Source: Pectinatus cerevisiiphilus (GTDB lineage Bacteria > Bacillota > Negativicutes > Selenomonadales > Selenomonadaceae). From it: DNA of 64,000 nt. Position 1 is the stretch's first letter, and every line of letters begins with the position of its first letter. The position numbers and the translations under genes are program-made. Of this stretch, positions 9,222-17,941 are shown piece after piece. The stretch lies in the NCBI RefSeq assembly GCF_004341685.1, contig NZ_SMAA01000002.1, forward strand, positions 1 to 64,000, given 5' to 3'. Below the pieces are notes generated by a model, which did not search any database, had not been told where the DNA came from, and worked only from the letters and a program-made list of their open reading frames with translations.

Positions 9222-9506
9222 ATGCAAAAAGAAAAATTAGTTTTAGTCGCGTGCGGCACAGGTATTGCAACATCTACAGTTGTTTGTAAAAAAGTAGAGG
9301 AGTTGCTCGATAAGAATCATGTTAAAGCAAAGGTAATACAATGCAAGATTGCTGAAGTAGGTAGCTATGAAGATCAGGCTACAGTGTTAGTTACAACTAC
9401 TATACCACCAAGAGAATATAAAATACCGGTAGTAAAAGCTTTAAATTATTTAACCAATATGAATACCGAAAAGACAGATAAGGAAATATTGGATGCATTA
9501 AAGTAA
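9222..9506 (+). CDS. PTS galactitol-family EIIB component
   Basis: Small cytoplasmic phosphocarrier (94 residues) that receives phosphate from EIIA on a cysteine and transfers it to the incoming sugar alcohol. The P-loop-like LVACGTGIATSTVV at residues 7-20 contains the active-site Cys. The length is standard for a stand-alone GatB. AAAGGGAGC precedes the ATG, and the gene follows EIIA by 15 bases. EIIC follows after 135 bases of AT-rich sequence with no clear terminator. Confidence 0.92.
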   Translation: MQKEKLVLVACGTGIATSTVVCKKVEELLDKNHVKAKVIQCKIAEVGSYEDQATVLVTTTIPPREYKIPVVKALNYLTNMNTEKTDKEILDALK

Positions 9507-9641
9507 AAAATTCCCCCTCAGTTAAAGTCACATCTAGAAAAATTGTTAAATAAAACAAAATATAAATAAATATATGATATTTCACAATTATTCTATCGTT
9601 GAATTTTGTAATGTAATTTTATGTTTCAGGAGGAGATTAAA

Positions 9642-10904
9642 ATGATTTTAGAAGTAGTTCAATTTATTTTAGGATTGGGGCCAACGGTAATGCTACCAAT
9701 TGTTATCACTATTATTGGTATGGCATTCGGGCAAGGGTTTAAAAAAGCATTTCGATCAGGTGTAACAATAGGTGTAGGTTTTGTTGGTATTAACCTTGTT
9801 ATTGGTTTATTAACTTCCAATTTAGGTGATGCTACACATCAAATGGTTACGCGTTACGGATTAGCTTTGAATATTATTGACGTTGGTTGGCCTGCTGCGG
9901 CAGCTATGACATGGGCTTCACCAGTGGCTGCATTTATGATACCAATTTGTATGGTTGTTAATATCATCATGTTGGTCACAAAAGCAACAAATGTTGTTGA
10001 TATTGATATTTGGAATTATTGGCATTTTGCAGCGGCTTCAGCAACTGTATTTGTATTAACTGGAGGAAACTGGGGATTTGCTATTTTAGCTGGTATTATT
10101 TATGAAATTGCAGTTTTGAAAATTGCTGACTGGACTGCTCCTATTGTTAAAAATTATTTTGGGATGGAGGGCCTTTCGTTCCCAACAGGATCAACTTGCG
10201 CCCAAGGTCTTATAGGTATTCCTATTGTAAAATTAATTAGTAAAATTCCTGGTATTAAAAATTTACAGGCAGATCCAGATACTATTCAGAAACGTTTTGG
10301 TATTTTTGGTGAACCTCTTATGATGGGTTTAATATTGGGAATTTTACTTGGAATTCTTGCTGGGTATCCGGTGGGGAAAATACTCCAAATTGGGATTATA
10401 ATGGCGGGCGTTATGTTCTTAATGCCTCGCATGGTTAAAATCCTTATGGAAGGGTTAATTCCTATATCAGAGTCAGTTAAAGAATATCTTCAAAAGAAAA
10501 ATTTTGGTAAAGATAGAGAATTGACTATCGGTCTTGATGCAGCGGTTGCTGTAGGACATCCTGCAGTTATTGCTACTGCTCTTGTATTAGTACCATGTAC
10601 CTTGTTTTTATCTGTAGTGATTCCTGGAAATAATGTATTACCTTTTGGTGATTTGGCAACAATTTGTTTTTATGTAGCATTTATTGTAGGTGCAGCGAAA
10701 GGTAATATTGTTCATTCTGTTTTAGCAGGAATCGTTGTTATGGGGTTAGCTCTTTTGATGGCAACGAATATTGCTCAATTCCATACATCTATGGCTGTTG
10801 CGGCAAATTTCCAAATGCCGGAAAATACGACAATGATTTCAAGTCTTGATCTTGGTGGTAATTTCTTAAACTGGATTGTCATTAAAATATTTCAATTTAT
10901 TTAA
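9642..10904 (+). CDS. PTS galactitol-family EIIC membrane permease
   Basis: Integral membrane subunit that translocates and presents the polyol for phosphorylation. The protein is almost entirely hydrophobic, with about ten predicted segments. It carries the Gat-EIIC features FGQGFKKAFRSGVTIGVGFVG near the N-terminus, WPAAAAMTWASP, and the cytoplasmic segment GLSFPTGSTCAQG. AGGAGGAG (9629-9636) fixes the start at ATG 9642 rather than at the in-frame ATG at 9621. It is followed by the dehydrogenase genes that presumably oxidise the resulting polyol phosphate. Confidence 0.92.
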   Translation: MILEVVQFILGLGPTVMLPIVITIIGMAFGQGFKKAFRSGVTIGVGFVGINLVIGLLTSNLGDATHQMVTRYGLALNIIDVGWPAAAAMTWASPVAAFMIPICMVVNIIMLVTKATNVVDIDIWNYWHFAAASATVFVLTGGNWGFAILAGIIYEIAVLKIADWTAPIVKNYFGMEGLSFPTGSTCAQGLIGIPIVKLISKIPGIKNLQADPDTIQKRFGIFGEPLMMGLILGILLGILAGYPVGKILQIGIIMAGVMFLMPRMVKILMEGLIPISESVKEYLQKKNFGKDRELTIGLDAAVAVGHPAVIATALVLVPCTLFLSVVIPGNNVLPFGDLATICFYVAFIVGAAKGNIVHSVLAGIVVMGLALLMATNIAQFHTSMAVAANFQMPENTTMISSLDLGGNFLNWIVIKIFQFI

Positions 10905-11003
10905 GTTCATTTAAGTTTACTTTCAACATAACAGAGCCATAAGTCTGGTGCTTGTGATGCTGGTATATTTGATATATTTATGTTTTAAAGGAGATATCGT
11001 TTT

Positions 11004-12041
11004 ATGAAAGCTTTGGTAAAAACACAACCGGGTGGCGGCCACTTTGAGCTTATTGATAAAGAAGAACCAATAGCAGGCATAGGGCAAGTGAAGATACAAG
11101 TCGAATATGCGGGTGTATGCGGTAGTGATGTTCATACATTTGAAGGACATTATAATTATGATGCCACTGATCTAATATTGGGGCATGAATTTGCTGGGGT
11201 AATAACTGAAGTAGGTGAAGGTGTAACCGGTTTTAAAATTGGTGATAGAGTAACGTCCGAAACCACTTTTGAAATATGTGGAAAGTGTAGATATTGTAAA
11301 GAAAAACAATACAATCTTTGTTCTACGCGAAAAGGAATTGGTACACAACAAAATGGCGCATTTACAAAATATGTAATTGCACGTGCTGCAAGTGTACATC
11401 GGTTACCCCAAAGTGTGAGTTGCAGAGATGCTTCTATAACGGAAGCTGCTGCATGTGCTTATCATGGAGTCAGTAGGGCAAAGATAAATAAGGACGATAT
11501 TGTATTAGTACTGGGACCAGGACCTATAGGGCTTTTAGTGGCACAAATAGTAAAATCATATGATGGTATCGTTGTAATGACAGGGCTTACTAAAGATAAA
11601 GAACGACTTGATGCTGCTAAAGAAAAATTTGCTATAGATTATATCGTTGATGTGCAGACAGAGAATACAGCAGAGTTAGTAAAAAAACTTACTGATGGAT
11701 ATGGTGCTGATGTTTGCTTTGATTGTACTGGAGCAGTTCCTTCAATGCAATTGGGTATGGATTTGTTGCGTAAACAAGGTCAATACGTTCAGGTAGGTTT
11801 ATTTGCAAAAAATGTAGTAGATGTAGATTTTTCCAAAATAATTCAGAAAGAATTATATGTAACGGGAACAAGAAGTCAGAATACACATGATTGGGAACCT
11901 ACTTTAGCTTTAATGAGCAAAGGGGCTATTAATGCAGCTAAGATGATAACAAATGAACTTGGCATAAATGAATGGGATAAAGCATATCATCTCATAAAAA
12001 GTGGTGAGGCAATTAAGGTCATTTTTAAACCTATTGACTAA
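11004..12041 (+). CDS. Zinc-dependent polyol(-phosphate) dehydrogenase, sorbitol/arabitol-phosphate dehydrogenase type
   Basis: Medium-chain dehydrogenase of 345 residues, predicted to oxidise the polyol phosphate delivered by the PTS to a ketose phosphate with NAD(P)+. The catalytic zinc site is visible as GVCGSD (Cys about 40), GHEFAG (His-Glu about 65) and the downstream Glu region. The structural zinc loop is CGKCRYCKEKQYNLC (four Cys, about 92-106), and the nucleotide-binding motif is VLGPGPIGLL (about 170-179). AAAGGAGAT lies before the ATG. In comparable Listeria and Enterococcus pentitol PTS loci, dehydrogenases of this kind act on D-arabitol or xylitol phosphates; galactitol-1-phosphate dehydrogenase (GatD) is the main alternative. 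Confidence 0.85.
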   Translation: MKALVKTQPGGGHFELIDKEEPIAGIGQVKIQVEYAGVCGSDVHTFEGHYNYDATDLILGHEFAGVITEVGEGVTGFKIGDRVTSETTFEICGKCRYCKEKQYNLCSTRKGIGTQQNGAFTKYVIARAASVHRLPQSVSCRDASITEAAACAYHGVSRAKINKDDIVLVLGPGPIGLLVAQIVKSYDGIVVMTGLTKDKERLDAAKEKFAIDYIVDVQTENTAELVKKLTDGYGADVCFDCTGAVPSMQLGMDLLRKQGQYVQVGLFAKNVVDVDFSKIIQKELYVTGTRSQNTHDWEPTLALMSKGAINAAKMITNELGINEWDKAYHLIKSGEAIKVIFKPID

Positions 12042-12079
12042 AAACTAATCTGAGTATAAAAATGAATGGGGTGTTTAGT

Positions 12080-12532
12080 ATGGGGACAACTATAGTAATC
12101 GGAAGCGATCATGCTGGTTTTAGGATGAAAGAATTTATTATAAAGAAACTAGAAGAAGCAGGCTATACTGTTGAAGATAAAGGAACCCATAATGAAACAT
12201 CCGTAGATGCGGGGGTATATGCAGTGGCTGTTGGTGAAGCAGTCGCTGCAGATCCGCAGCAGAAGCGGGGAATTTTAATTTGTGGGACGGGAATTGGAAT
12301 GTCAATGATGGCTAATAAAGTGAAAGGTATACGGGCGTCACTTGTTACTGATCTTTTCTCGGCTAAAATGACAAGAGCCCATAATGATGCGAATGTACTG
12401 TGCATGGGAGCAAGGATAATAGCACCTTATATGGCTTGGGAGTTTACTCAAACATGGCTTAATACAAAACATCTTGGTGGTAAATATGCTAAAAGAGTAC
12501 AAGCCATGATGGATTATGAAAAGCAACATTAA
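12080..12532 (+). CDS. rpiB: Sugar-phosphate isomerase, RpiB/LacAB family
   Basis: Predicted aldose-ketose isomerase, most likely ribose-5-phosphate/ribulose-5-phosphate. The family signature GSDHAGF is at residues 8-14, the catalytic Cys in LICGTGIGMSMMANK near 67, and the phosphate-binding ARAHNDANVLCMGAR-like segment (here TRAHNDANVLCMGAR) near 98-112. The usual VDYPDYA stretch is altered to SVDAGVYA, so substrate preference may differ from classical RpiB. GGGGTG (12068-12073) directs initiation at ATG 12080 rather than at ATG 12062. It follows the dehydrogenase by under 40 bases in the pentitol operon. Confidence 0.85.
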   Translation: MGTTIVIGSDHAGFRMKEFIIKKLEEAGYTVEDKGTHNETSVDAGVYAVAVGEAVAADPQQKRGILICGTGIGMSMMANKVKGIRASLVTDLFSAKMTRAHNDANVLCMGARIIAPYMAWEFTQTWLNTKHLGGKYAKRVQAMMDYEKQH

Positions 12533-12604
12533 AAATATAGCTTAGGTAATATGTAAATATTAATAAATACTAATAAATGAATTTTATAATAGCAGGAGAA
12601 GCAA

Positions 12605-13309
12605 ATGAAAATAAATTTACCTATGCCAGCAATATCAGCATCTGTTTCTTGTATGGATTTAGGACATATGCATGAGGACATAAAAGCTGTTGAAAACAGT
12701 ACAGTTTCTTTTTTCCATTATGATGTTGTTGATGGGAAATTTAACAAATGTTATATATTAGGTGATTTGCTTTGCCAGTATTTAAAAAATAATACTAAAT
12801 TACCAGTAGAAGTGCATTTGGCAGTGTATGATGTAGAACCGTATATTAATGTTTTTGCGGCTAAGGGTGCAGATTATATAGCGGTGCATTATGAAGCTAT
12901 GCAAGGACAAAATCCACATAAGATTTTTTCTAAAATACGAGCATTAGGAGCGGAACCAGTGTTGGCATATAAGGCTGATACTGCACCACAAACTGATTTT
13001 ATTGAGCTGGCTAAAAATGTTGCATGGATACTAAAACTTACAGTCAATCCTGGTTTTTCTGGACAAAAAATAAAACAAGATGCAATTAAGCATATAAAAA
13101 TGATGTATAGTATGCTTAAATCTGCTAACATAGATACACGAATTCAAGCGGATGGTAATGTCAATGCATCAACAGCAGGGATGTTGGCTGAAGCGGGGGC
13201 AACTATATTTACAGGGGGCACATCTGGATTATTTTTACGGGAAAGAAGTATACAAGAAAATATAGAAAAAATGTTAGTACCTATACACACAGTGCTGTCA
13301 CAAAATTGA
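12605..13309 (+). CDS. Ribulose-phosphate 3-epimerase-like protein (divergent paralogue)
   Basis: TIM-barrel sugar-phosphate epimerase of 234 residues. The four metal ligands of the RPE family are all present: HYDVVDG (His and Asp, about 39-41), EVHLAV (His, about 71) and IQADGNVN (Asp, about 180). The phosphate loop appears as VNPGFSGQ, and GGTSGLF near the C-terminus binds phosphate in the family. However, the N-terminal SPSILSADF block is replaced by MPAISASVSCMDLG, and overall it differs strongly from the RPE at 5615-6283, so it is an old paralogue rather than a recent duplicate. It probably processes the ketose phosphate made from the PTS substrate. A GCAGGAGAAGC-type site precedes the ATG. 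Confidence 0.8.
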   Translation: MKINLPMPAISASVSCMDLGHMHEDIKAVENSTVSFFHYDVVDGKFNKCYILGDLLCQYLKNNTKLPVEVHLAVYDVEPYINVFAAKGADYIAVHYEAMQGQNPHKIFSKIRALGAEPVLAYKADTAPQTDFIELAKNVAWILKLTVNPGFSGQKIKQDAIKHIKMMYSMLKSANIDTRIQADGNVNASTAGMLAEAGATIFTGGTSGLFLRERSIQENIEKMLVPIHTVLSQN

Positions 13310-13386
13310 TAATATTAGAACTTAATTGATTATGTAGTATAAGTTTTGCTGAAAATTTTTTAAGAAGATGAAAACGAGGATTTATT

Positions 13387-14431
13387 ATGAAAGCATTATG
13401 TCTGCACGGAAAGCATGATATTCGTTTTGAAGATATAGCGGAACCTCAGATAGAGCATGATAATGACATAAAGATAAAAATAAAAGCAGCAGGGATATGC
13501 GGCTCAGATATTCATCGTTATGCGCAACTAGGACCATATGTAAAAGGAATGACATGGGGACATGAATTTGCTGGACAAATAGTGGCTGTTGGTAAAGCTG
13601 TTAAACATTATAAAAAAGGGCAAAAAGTTACAGCCTGTCCTGCATTATATTGTGGGATATGTGATTCGTGTAAAAAAGGGAAATATGCACAATGTGAGAA
13701 ACTTTCTGTCATAGGTGCGTATCGGCAAGGCGCTTTTGCTGAATATATTGTTTTACCAGAAGAAAATGTAGTTGCACTTTCAGATACAGTAGCTTATGAT
13801 GAGGCTGCAATTATAGAACCATCTTGTGTGGCTGTGCATGGTTTATATAATGCAGGAGGTATACAGGCAGGAGATGTAGTTTGCTGTACTAGGGTGTGGA
13901 ACAGTGGGGGCTATGGCACTGCAATGGGCAATAATATCAGGAGCAAAACGGGTAATAGCTATAGATATAAATCAAGCTCGTTTGCAAACTGCACTTAAAC
14001 TTGGAGCAGATAATATTATAAATGCAGTGGGAAAAGATCCCTATGAAGCAGTTTATGAGTTGACTAAAGGTAAGGGTGTGGATATCGCTGTAGAAGCAGC
14101 AGGAACGGTTGAAACATCTGCGCAAGTGCTAGCTTTACCAGAAAAAGGGGGAAAGGTAGTTTATCTGGGAATACCATATAATGATGTCAATATAAATCGC
14201 TTTCGTTTTGAAAGAATAGTGCGCAATGAACTTTCTATATTTGGTACGTGGAATGCCATATCAGGACCTTTTCCAGGGAAAGAATGGAAAACTTGTGTAC
14301 ATTTTCTAGAAAAGAAAATTTTAAAAACAACACCTTTGATAGATAGAGAAATACCTTTAGCAAAAGGACCAGAAGCTTTTGAAGATGCTGTAAATGGCAA
14401 GGTTACTGGGAAGGTTATATTTTGTCCGTAA
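13387..14431 (+). pseudogene. Second zinc-dependent polyol dehydrogenase, split by a single-base frameshift
   Basis: Medium-chain zinc dehydrogenase related to the one at 11004-12041. The first frame (13387-13998) has the catalytic zinc motifs GICGSD and GHEFAG and a structural zinc loop CGICDSCKKGKYAQC. It reads correctly up to AGDVV and then degenerates. The second frame (open by 13904, ending 14431) carries the rest of the coenzyme domain. Removing one T from the TTT at 13880-13882 joins them and restores VAVLGCGTVGAMALQ, the expected GxGxxG dinucleotide loop. The repaired product has 347 residues, normal for the family. This is either a recent inactivating mutation or a sequencing error in a short homopolymer; no other damage is visible. 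Confidence 0.88.
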
Positions 14432-14470
14432 GATATCAATTATTGGTGAAAATATATAAGGAGTATTTGT

Positions 14471-15817
14471 ATGGTAAACTGGAGCGAACATCTTAATAAA
14501 AAAATAAGCTGTAAATGTGGACATGACCATGAATGTGATATTGCTCATGTTGATATAGGATATAATGTAATAGAAAAATTGACCGAATATGTTAAGGTAG
14601 AAAAACACAAAAGTATATGCATAATAGCTGATAAAAATACAATAAAAGTCGCTGGTAAAAAAGTATATGAAGCCTTGAAAAAAGCTGGAGTTGATTATTC
14701 AGAATTTGTTTTTCAGGATGATGAGTTAATTCCTAATGAATTCAATATAGGTAGAATATTTACGCATATACCATATGATTGTGATTTTATAATAGCTGTT
14801 GGTTCGGGTGTAATCAATGATATGACACGTTTTGTTTCACAAAAATTGAAATGTCCGTATATTATTATAGCAACAGCACCATCAATGGATGGCTATGCAT
14901 CTGCGGTATCACCGCTTATTGTTGATGATATGAAGCAAACATATGAAAAACTCGGCTTTCCTTGGGCTATTATAGGAGATGTTGATATTTTAAAGAATGC
15001 ACCAGAGCATATGATAACATCAGGAACTGGTGACGTTTTTGGTAAATATGTTTGTCTGGTGGAATGGAAATTCTCCCATATTGTCAATGATGAATATTAT
15101 TGCCCGAGTATTGTGGAAATAATGTATAATGCTGTTAATAAGACAGCTAAAGCTGCGGATAATGGTATAGCGCAAAGAGATCCAGAAGCAATTATTTCAG
15201 TCATGGAAGGTTTGGTATGGGCAGGTACAGGAATAAGCTATTGTGGTAATTCCCGCCCAGCATCAGGGTGTGAACATCAAATGGCACATTTTTGGGAAAT
15301 GATGTTTCTCCAAAAAGGACATCATGATATTTTACATGGAACATTAGTCGGTATTGCTACGATTGCTGCCTTATATATATATAAAGAGGCAATGGCCTTA
15401 TTGCAGCATGAAACCGATTTTACGAAAAAACCATTTGATAAAGCCGTTTGGGAAAATAAAATAAAAGAAGTATATGGACCAGCTGCGGATGGTGTATTAA
15501 AGTTAGAAAAAACGGTAAATAAAAATAGAGATGATAAATCTGCATATCGTATGAAAAACGTTCTTGCACATAAGGCAGAAATAATAGAAATAAGTAAAGC
15601 ATTACCTGATGTAAATGTAATGATAAAACGTATGCAAAAAATTCATGAACCATATTTGCCACAACATGTAGGCATTTCTCATGAACTACTTAGAAATGCC
15701 TTGGTTTATGCGAAAGAACTACGTAATCGATATGGTGTTCTTCAGATGTTATTTGATTGTGGGAAATTAGAAGAAGTGGCTGATAAGGTTTGTACACAAT
15801 TAGAACAAATGTCTTGA
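14471..15817 (+). CDS. AraM-like (glycerol-1-phosphate dehydrogenase family) iron/zinc-type dehydrogenase
   Basis: NAD(P)-dependent dehydrogenase of the AraM/EgsA branch of the iron-containing alcohol dehydrogenase superfamily, 448 residues. It begins with a Cys/His-rich stretch (SCKCGHDHECDIAH, residues 12-25), followed by the nucleotide-binding GSGVINDMTRF and TAPSMDGYASAVSPL. Metal ligands are in SGTGDVFGKYV (Asp), GCEHQMAHFWE (His) and HGTLVGIAT (His). In Bacillus subtilis araM lies in the arabinose operon and makes glycerol 1-phosphate; here it ends a pentitol PTS operon. That recurrent link with pentose loci suggests a sugar- or polyol-phosphate role, which the sequence alone does not settle. 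AGGAGTATTTGT precedes the ATG and a strong terminator follows. Confidence 0.82.
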   Translation: MVNWSEHLNKKISCKCGHDHECDIAHVDIGYNVIEKLTEYVKVEKHKSICIIADKNTIKVAGKKVYEALKKAGVDYSEFVFQDDELIPNEFNIGRIFTHIPYDCDFIIAVGSGVINDMTRFVSQKLKCPYIIIATAPSMDGYASAVSPLIVDDMKQTYEKLGFPWAIIGDVDILKNAPEHMITSGTGDVFGKYVCLVEWKFSHIVNDEYYCPSIVEIMYNAVNKTAKAADNGIAQRDPEAIISVMEGLVWAGTGISYCGNSRPASGCEHQMAHFWEMMFLQKGHHDILHGTLVGIATIAALYIYKEAMALLQHETDFTKKPFDKAVWENKIKEVYGPAADGVLKLEKTVNKNRDDKSAYRMKNVLAHKAEIIEISKALPDVNVMIKRMQKIHEPYLPQHVGISHELLRNALVYAKELRNRYGVLQMLFDCGKLEEVADKVCTQLEQMS

Positions 15818-15868
15818 TTGTAGGTACAAAAAATTTTTTATAAAGTGAAAAGTTATTGATATGCAAAC

Positions 15869-15915
15869 TATCCCCTTATGTTAGAGTTTAAGGCTAACAC
15901 AAGGGGATAATTTTA
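15869..15915 (+). terminator. Intrinsic terminator ending the pentitol PTS locus
   Basis: TATCCCCTTATGTTAG (from 15869) pairs with CTAACACAAGGGGATA (to 15909) with one mismatch, followed by ATTTTAT. It marks the end of the transcription unit that begins with the PTS genes. Confidence 0.85.
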
Positions 15916-16042
15916 TATAAGAGTATACTTCAAATGAAATGGAAGTTATAAAAATACTCTTAGTCAGTAGTTGTAGGGGAAAACAAAGCCGGGTTATATT
16001 AATATTTGACTATCATTTAAAAAACTATATTTATATGGAGAG

Positions 16043-16855
16043 TTAATTTGAATAATACATATCGAGAACCTTATTTATAGCTTTAGCCACACCGTCATTA
16101 TCACAATCATCAGTGACAAAAGAAGCAGCGGCTTTTGCTGCTGGTATGGCATTGGCCGTTGCAGCAGAAATACCTGCATATTTTAACATAGCAACGTCAT
16201 TATCACCATCACCCAATACAAATATTTCATCCTTGGGTATATGCAGATAATTGGCAAGGCATTTTAAGCCAACAGCCTTATTAATGCCAGGAGGAGTAAC
16301 ATCAATAGTATAACCGGTGTTTTGTTGTAATTTTATGCTCTTGGCAAAATGTTCCTGCAAATATTTAATTATATCCGCGGGTAATTTAGTGTTACTGCGC
16401 AAAACTATTTGAGTAACGTTTTTAGTATAGGCTTTATAATTGTCGCCTACTTCCGTAACCTTAAAATTATCTATAGTATGGTAGCCGGAAAACATGTCCC
16501 AAGAAAAATGGGGGGTGAACCGTCCTGTCCCTATATACCAACTGCAATATACATGGTTTTCAATAAGAAAGGATAAGATCGCCGCAGTGGCTTCATTGTC
16601 AATATAATTTTCAGATATTAATTTATCTGTATAAGCATCACGGACCATTGCGCCGTTACAGGAAATGACAGGTACCTGCGCGCCTATTAGTTTACCAAAA
16701 AAAGCGGCGGCGAAATGCATTCGACCTGTCGCAATAGAAATATCAATGCCATGTTCACGGGCGGCATGGAAAGCTTTGATGTTGGTTTCACTTACTAATT
16801 TTTTCCCGTTTAATAATGTTCCGTCAAGATCGGTAACAATTAATTTTATTGGCAT
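16043..16855 (-). CDS. HAD-superfamily Cof-type sugar phosphatase
   Basis: Haloacid-dehalogenase hydrolase of subfamily IIB (Cof/YbjI/YidA type), 270 residues, probably a cytoplasmic phosphatase of sugar phosphates or other small phosphorylated metabolites. Motif I is DLDGTLL (residues 9-15, nucleophile Asp9, acid Asp11), motif II is SIATGR, motif III the Lys in GINKAVGLK, and motif IV GDGDNDVAMLKYAG. The gene is transcribed away from thiD. An AAAGGA lies about 13 bases before the ATG, a rather long spacing. Substrate cannot be predicted; the setting after a sugar PTS locus is compatible with sugar-phosphate detoxification. Confidence 0.85.
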   Translation of the reverse strand: MPIKLIVTDLDGTLLNGKKLVSETNIKAFHAAREHGIDISIATGRMHFAAAFFGKLIGAQVPVISCNGAMVRDAYTDKLISENYIDNEATAAILSFLIENHVYCSWYIGTGRFTPHFSWDMFSGYHTIDNFKVTEVGDNYKAYTKNVTQIVLRSNTKLPADIIKYLQEHFAKSIKLQQNTGYTIDVTPPGINKAVGLKCLANYLHIPKDEIFVLGDGDNDVAMLKYAGISAATANAIPAAKAAASFVTDDCDNDGVAKAINKVLDMYYSN

Positions 16856-17101
16856 AATAAGATTTCATTCCTTTAAATTTTCTTAAAATACATATATAAA
16901 CATGTTTGAGGTATAAACGTAATTTTTATGCTGTTATCTGCGGTTATTATAACTTATTTAATTGGTAAAATAAATAGGAAATATTTGCTCTGATACAGTA
17001 TAATATATATTATACTATAGATGAATAAAAAGGCCGGTGGCATATTATGACCGGTAGTGTTGTTGATATCAGAAATATTATAATACTGGATGGATGAGGT
17101 T

Positions 17102-17926
17102 ATGAAAAAAATTTTAACGATAGCCGGTTCTGATTGCAGCGGTGGAGCAGGTATTCAAGCAGATATAAAAACAATAACTACACATAGAATGTATGCTATG
17201 AGCGTCATAACCGCTTTGACCGCCCAAAATACTATTGGAGTGAGTGGCATTATGGAAGTCGATGCTGACTTTGTGGCTATGCAGATGGATGCGGTATTTT
17301 CTGACATATATCCCGATGCGGTAAAAATAGGGATGGTTGCCAATAGTGATATTATAAAAATAATCGCTAAGAAACTGGTGCAGTATAATGCAAAAAATAT
17401 AGTAGTAGATCCTGTAATGGTTTCCACTTCGGGCAGCCGTCTTTTGGGCGAAGAAGCCGTGACAGCATTGAGGGAAGAGTTGCTGCCAATAGCTGCTCTT
17501 ATAACCCCTAATATACCTGAAACTAAAATGTTATGCGGTATAGAGCCAACTTCTGAAGAAGAAATGGAACAGGCTGCAAAGAAAATTTTTACGCAAGTTT
17601 ACCAAAATAACGGGCGTGATGGTGCGGTATTGGTAAAAGGCGGCCATTTAATAGACAGCGCTGTTGATGTATTGCGGGATCAATCGGTTACTTATGTGTA
17701 CCATGGGTACAAAATAGATAACCAGAACACACATGGAACAGGATGCACGCTCTCTTCAGCTATAGCGTGTAATTTAGCAAACGGGTTAAATGTGTACGAA
17801 AGTGTAAAATATGCGAAAAAATATATAAACTTAGCATTGCAGGCTAAGATGAACTTGGGCGCAGGCAGTGGACCGTTAAATCACATGGCAGCTAATACGT
17901 GGATTTCAAAAGAAATTTTAGATTGA
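17102..17926 (+). CDS. thiD: Hydroxymethylpyrimidine/phosphomethylpyrimidine kinase
   Basis: ATP-dependent kinase phosphorylating HMP and HMP-phosphate to HMP-pyrophosphate for thiamine synthesis or salvage. The ribokinase-type fold is clear: GSDCSGGAGIQADIKT at residues 8-23, VVDPVMVSTSG near 100, VKGGH near 180 and the anion-hole motif HGTGCTLSSAIA near 210. GGATGAGG lies directly before ATG 17102, which I prefer over an ATG 12 bases upstream. No TPP riboswitch was recognised upstream; 16856-17101 holds only AT-rich sequence and a short CCGGT/ACCGG hairpin. ThiD-like pyridoxal kinases look very similar, so vitamin B6 salvage is possible. The UbiB-like kinase gene follows within 15-30 bases. 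Confidence 0.88.
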   Translation: MKKILTIAGSDCSGGAGIQADIKTITTHRMYAMSVITALTAQNTIGVSGIMEVDADFVAMQMDAVFSDIYPDAVKIGMVANSDIIKIIAKKLVQYNAKNIVVDPVMVSTSGSRLLGEEAVTALREELLPIAALITPNIPETKMLCGIEPTSEEEMEQAAKKIFTQVYQNNGRDGAVLVKGGHLIDSAVDVLRDQSVTYVYHGYKIDNQNTHGTGCTLSSAIACNLANGLNVYESVKYAKKYINLALQAKMNLGAGSGPLNHMAANTWISKEILD

Positions 17927-17941
17927 GTTCTTATTATTGAA

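Noticed and set aside
5615-13309. Recent duplication of rpe within the window
   Set aside because: The two epimerase-like proteins differ throughout, including the N-terminal signature, so they are not a recent duplication.
13387-14431. Two separate small dehydrogenase genes
   Set aside because: The two frames are the front and back of one enzyme, and deleting one T restores the coenzyme-binding loop, so they are one broken gene.
16856-17101. TPP riboswitch before thiD
   Set aside because: The conserved CTGAGA and ACCTGA elements are absent; only a short CCGGT/ACCGG stem was seen.
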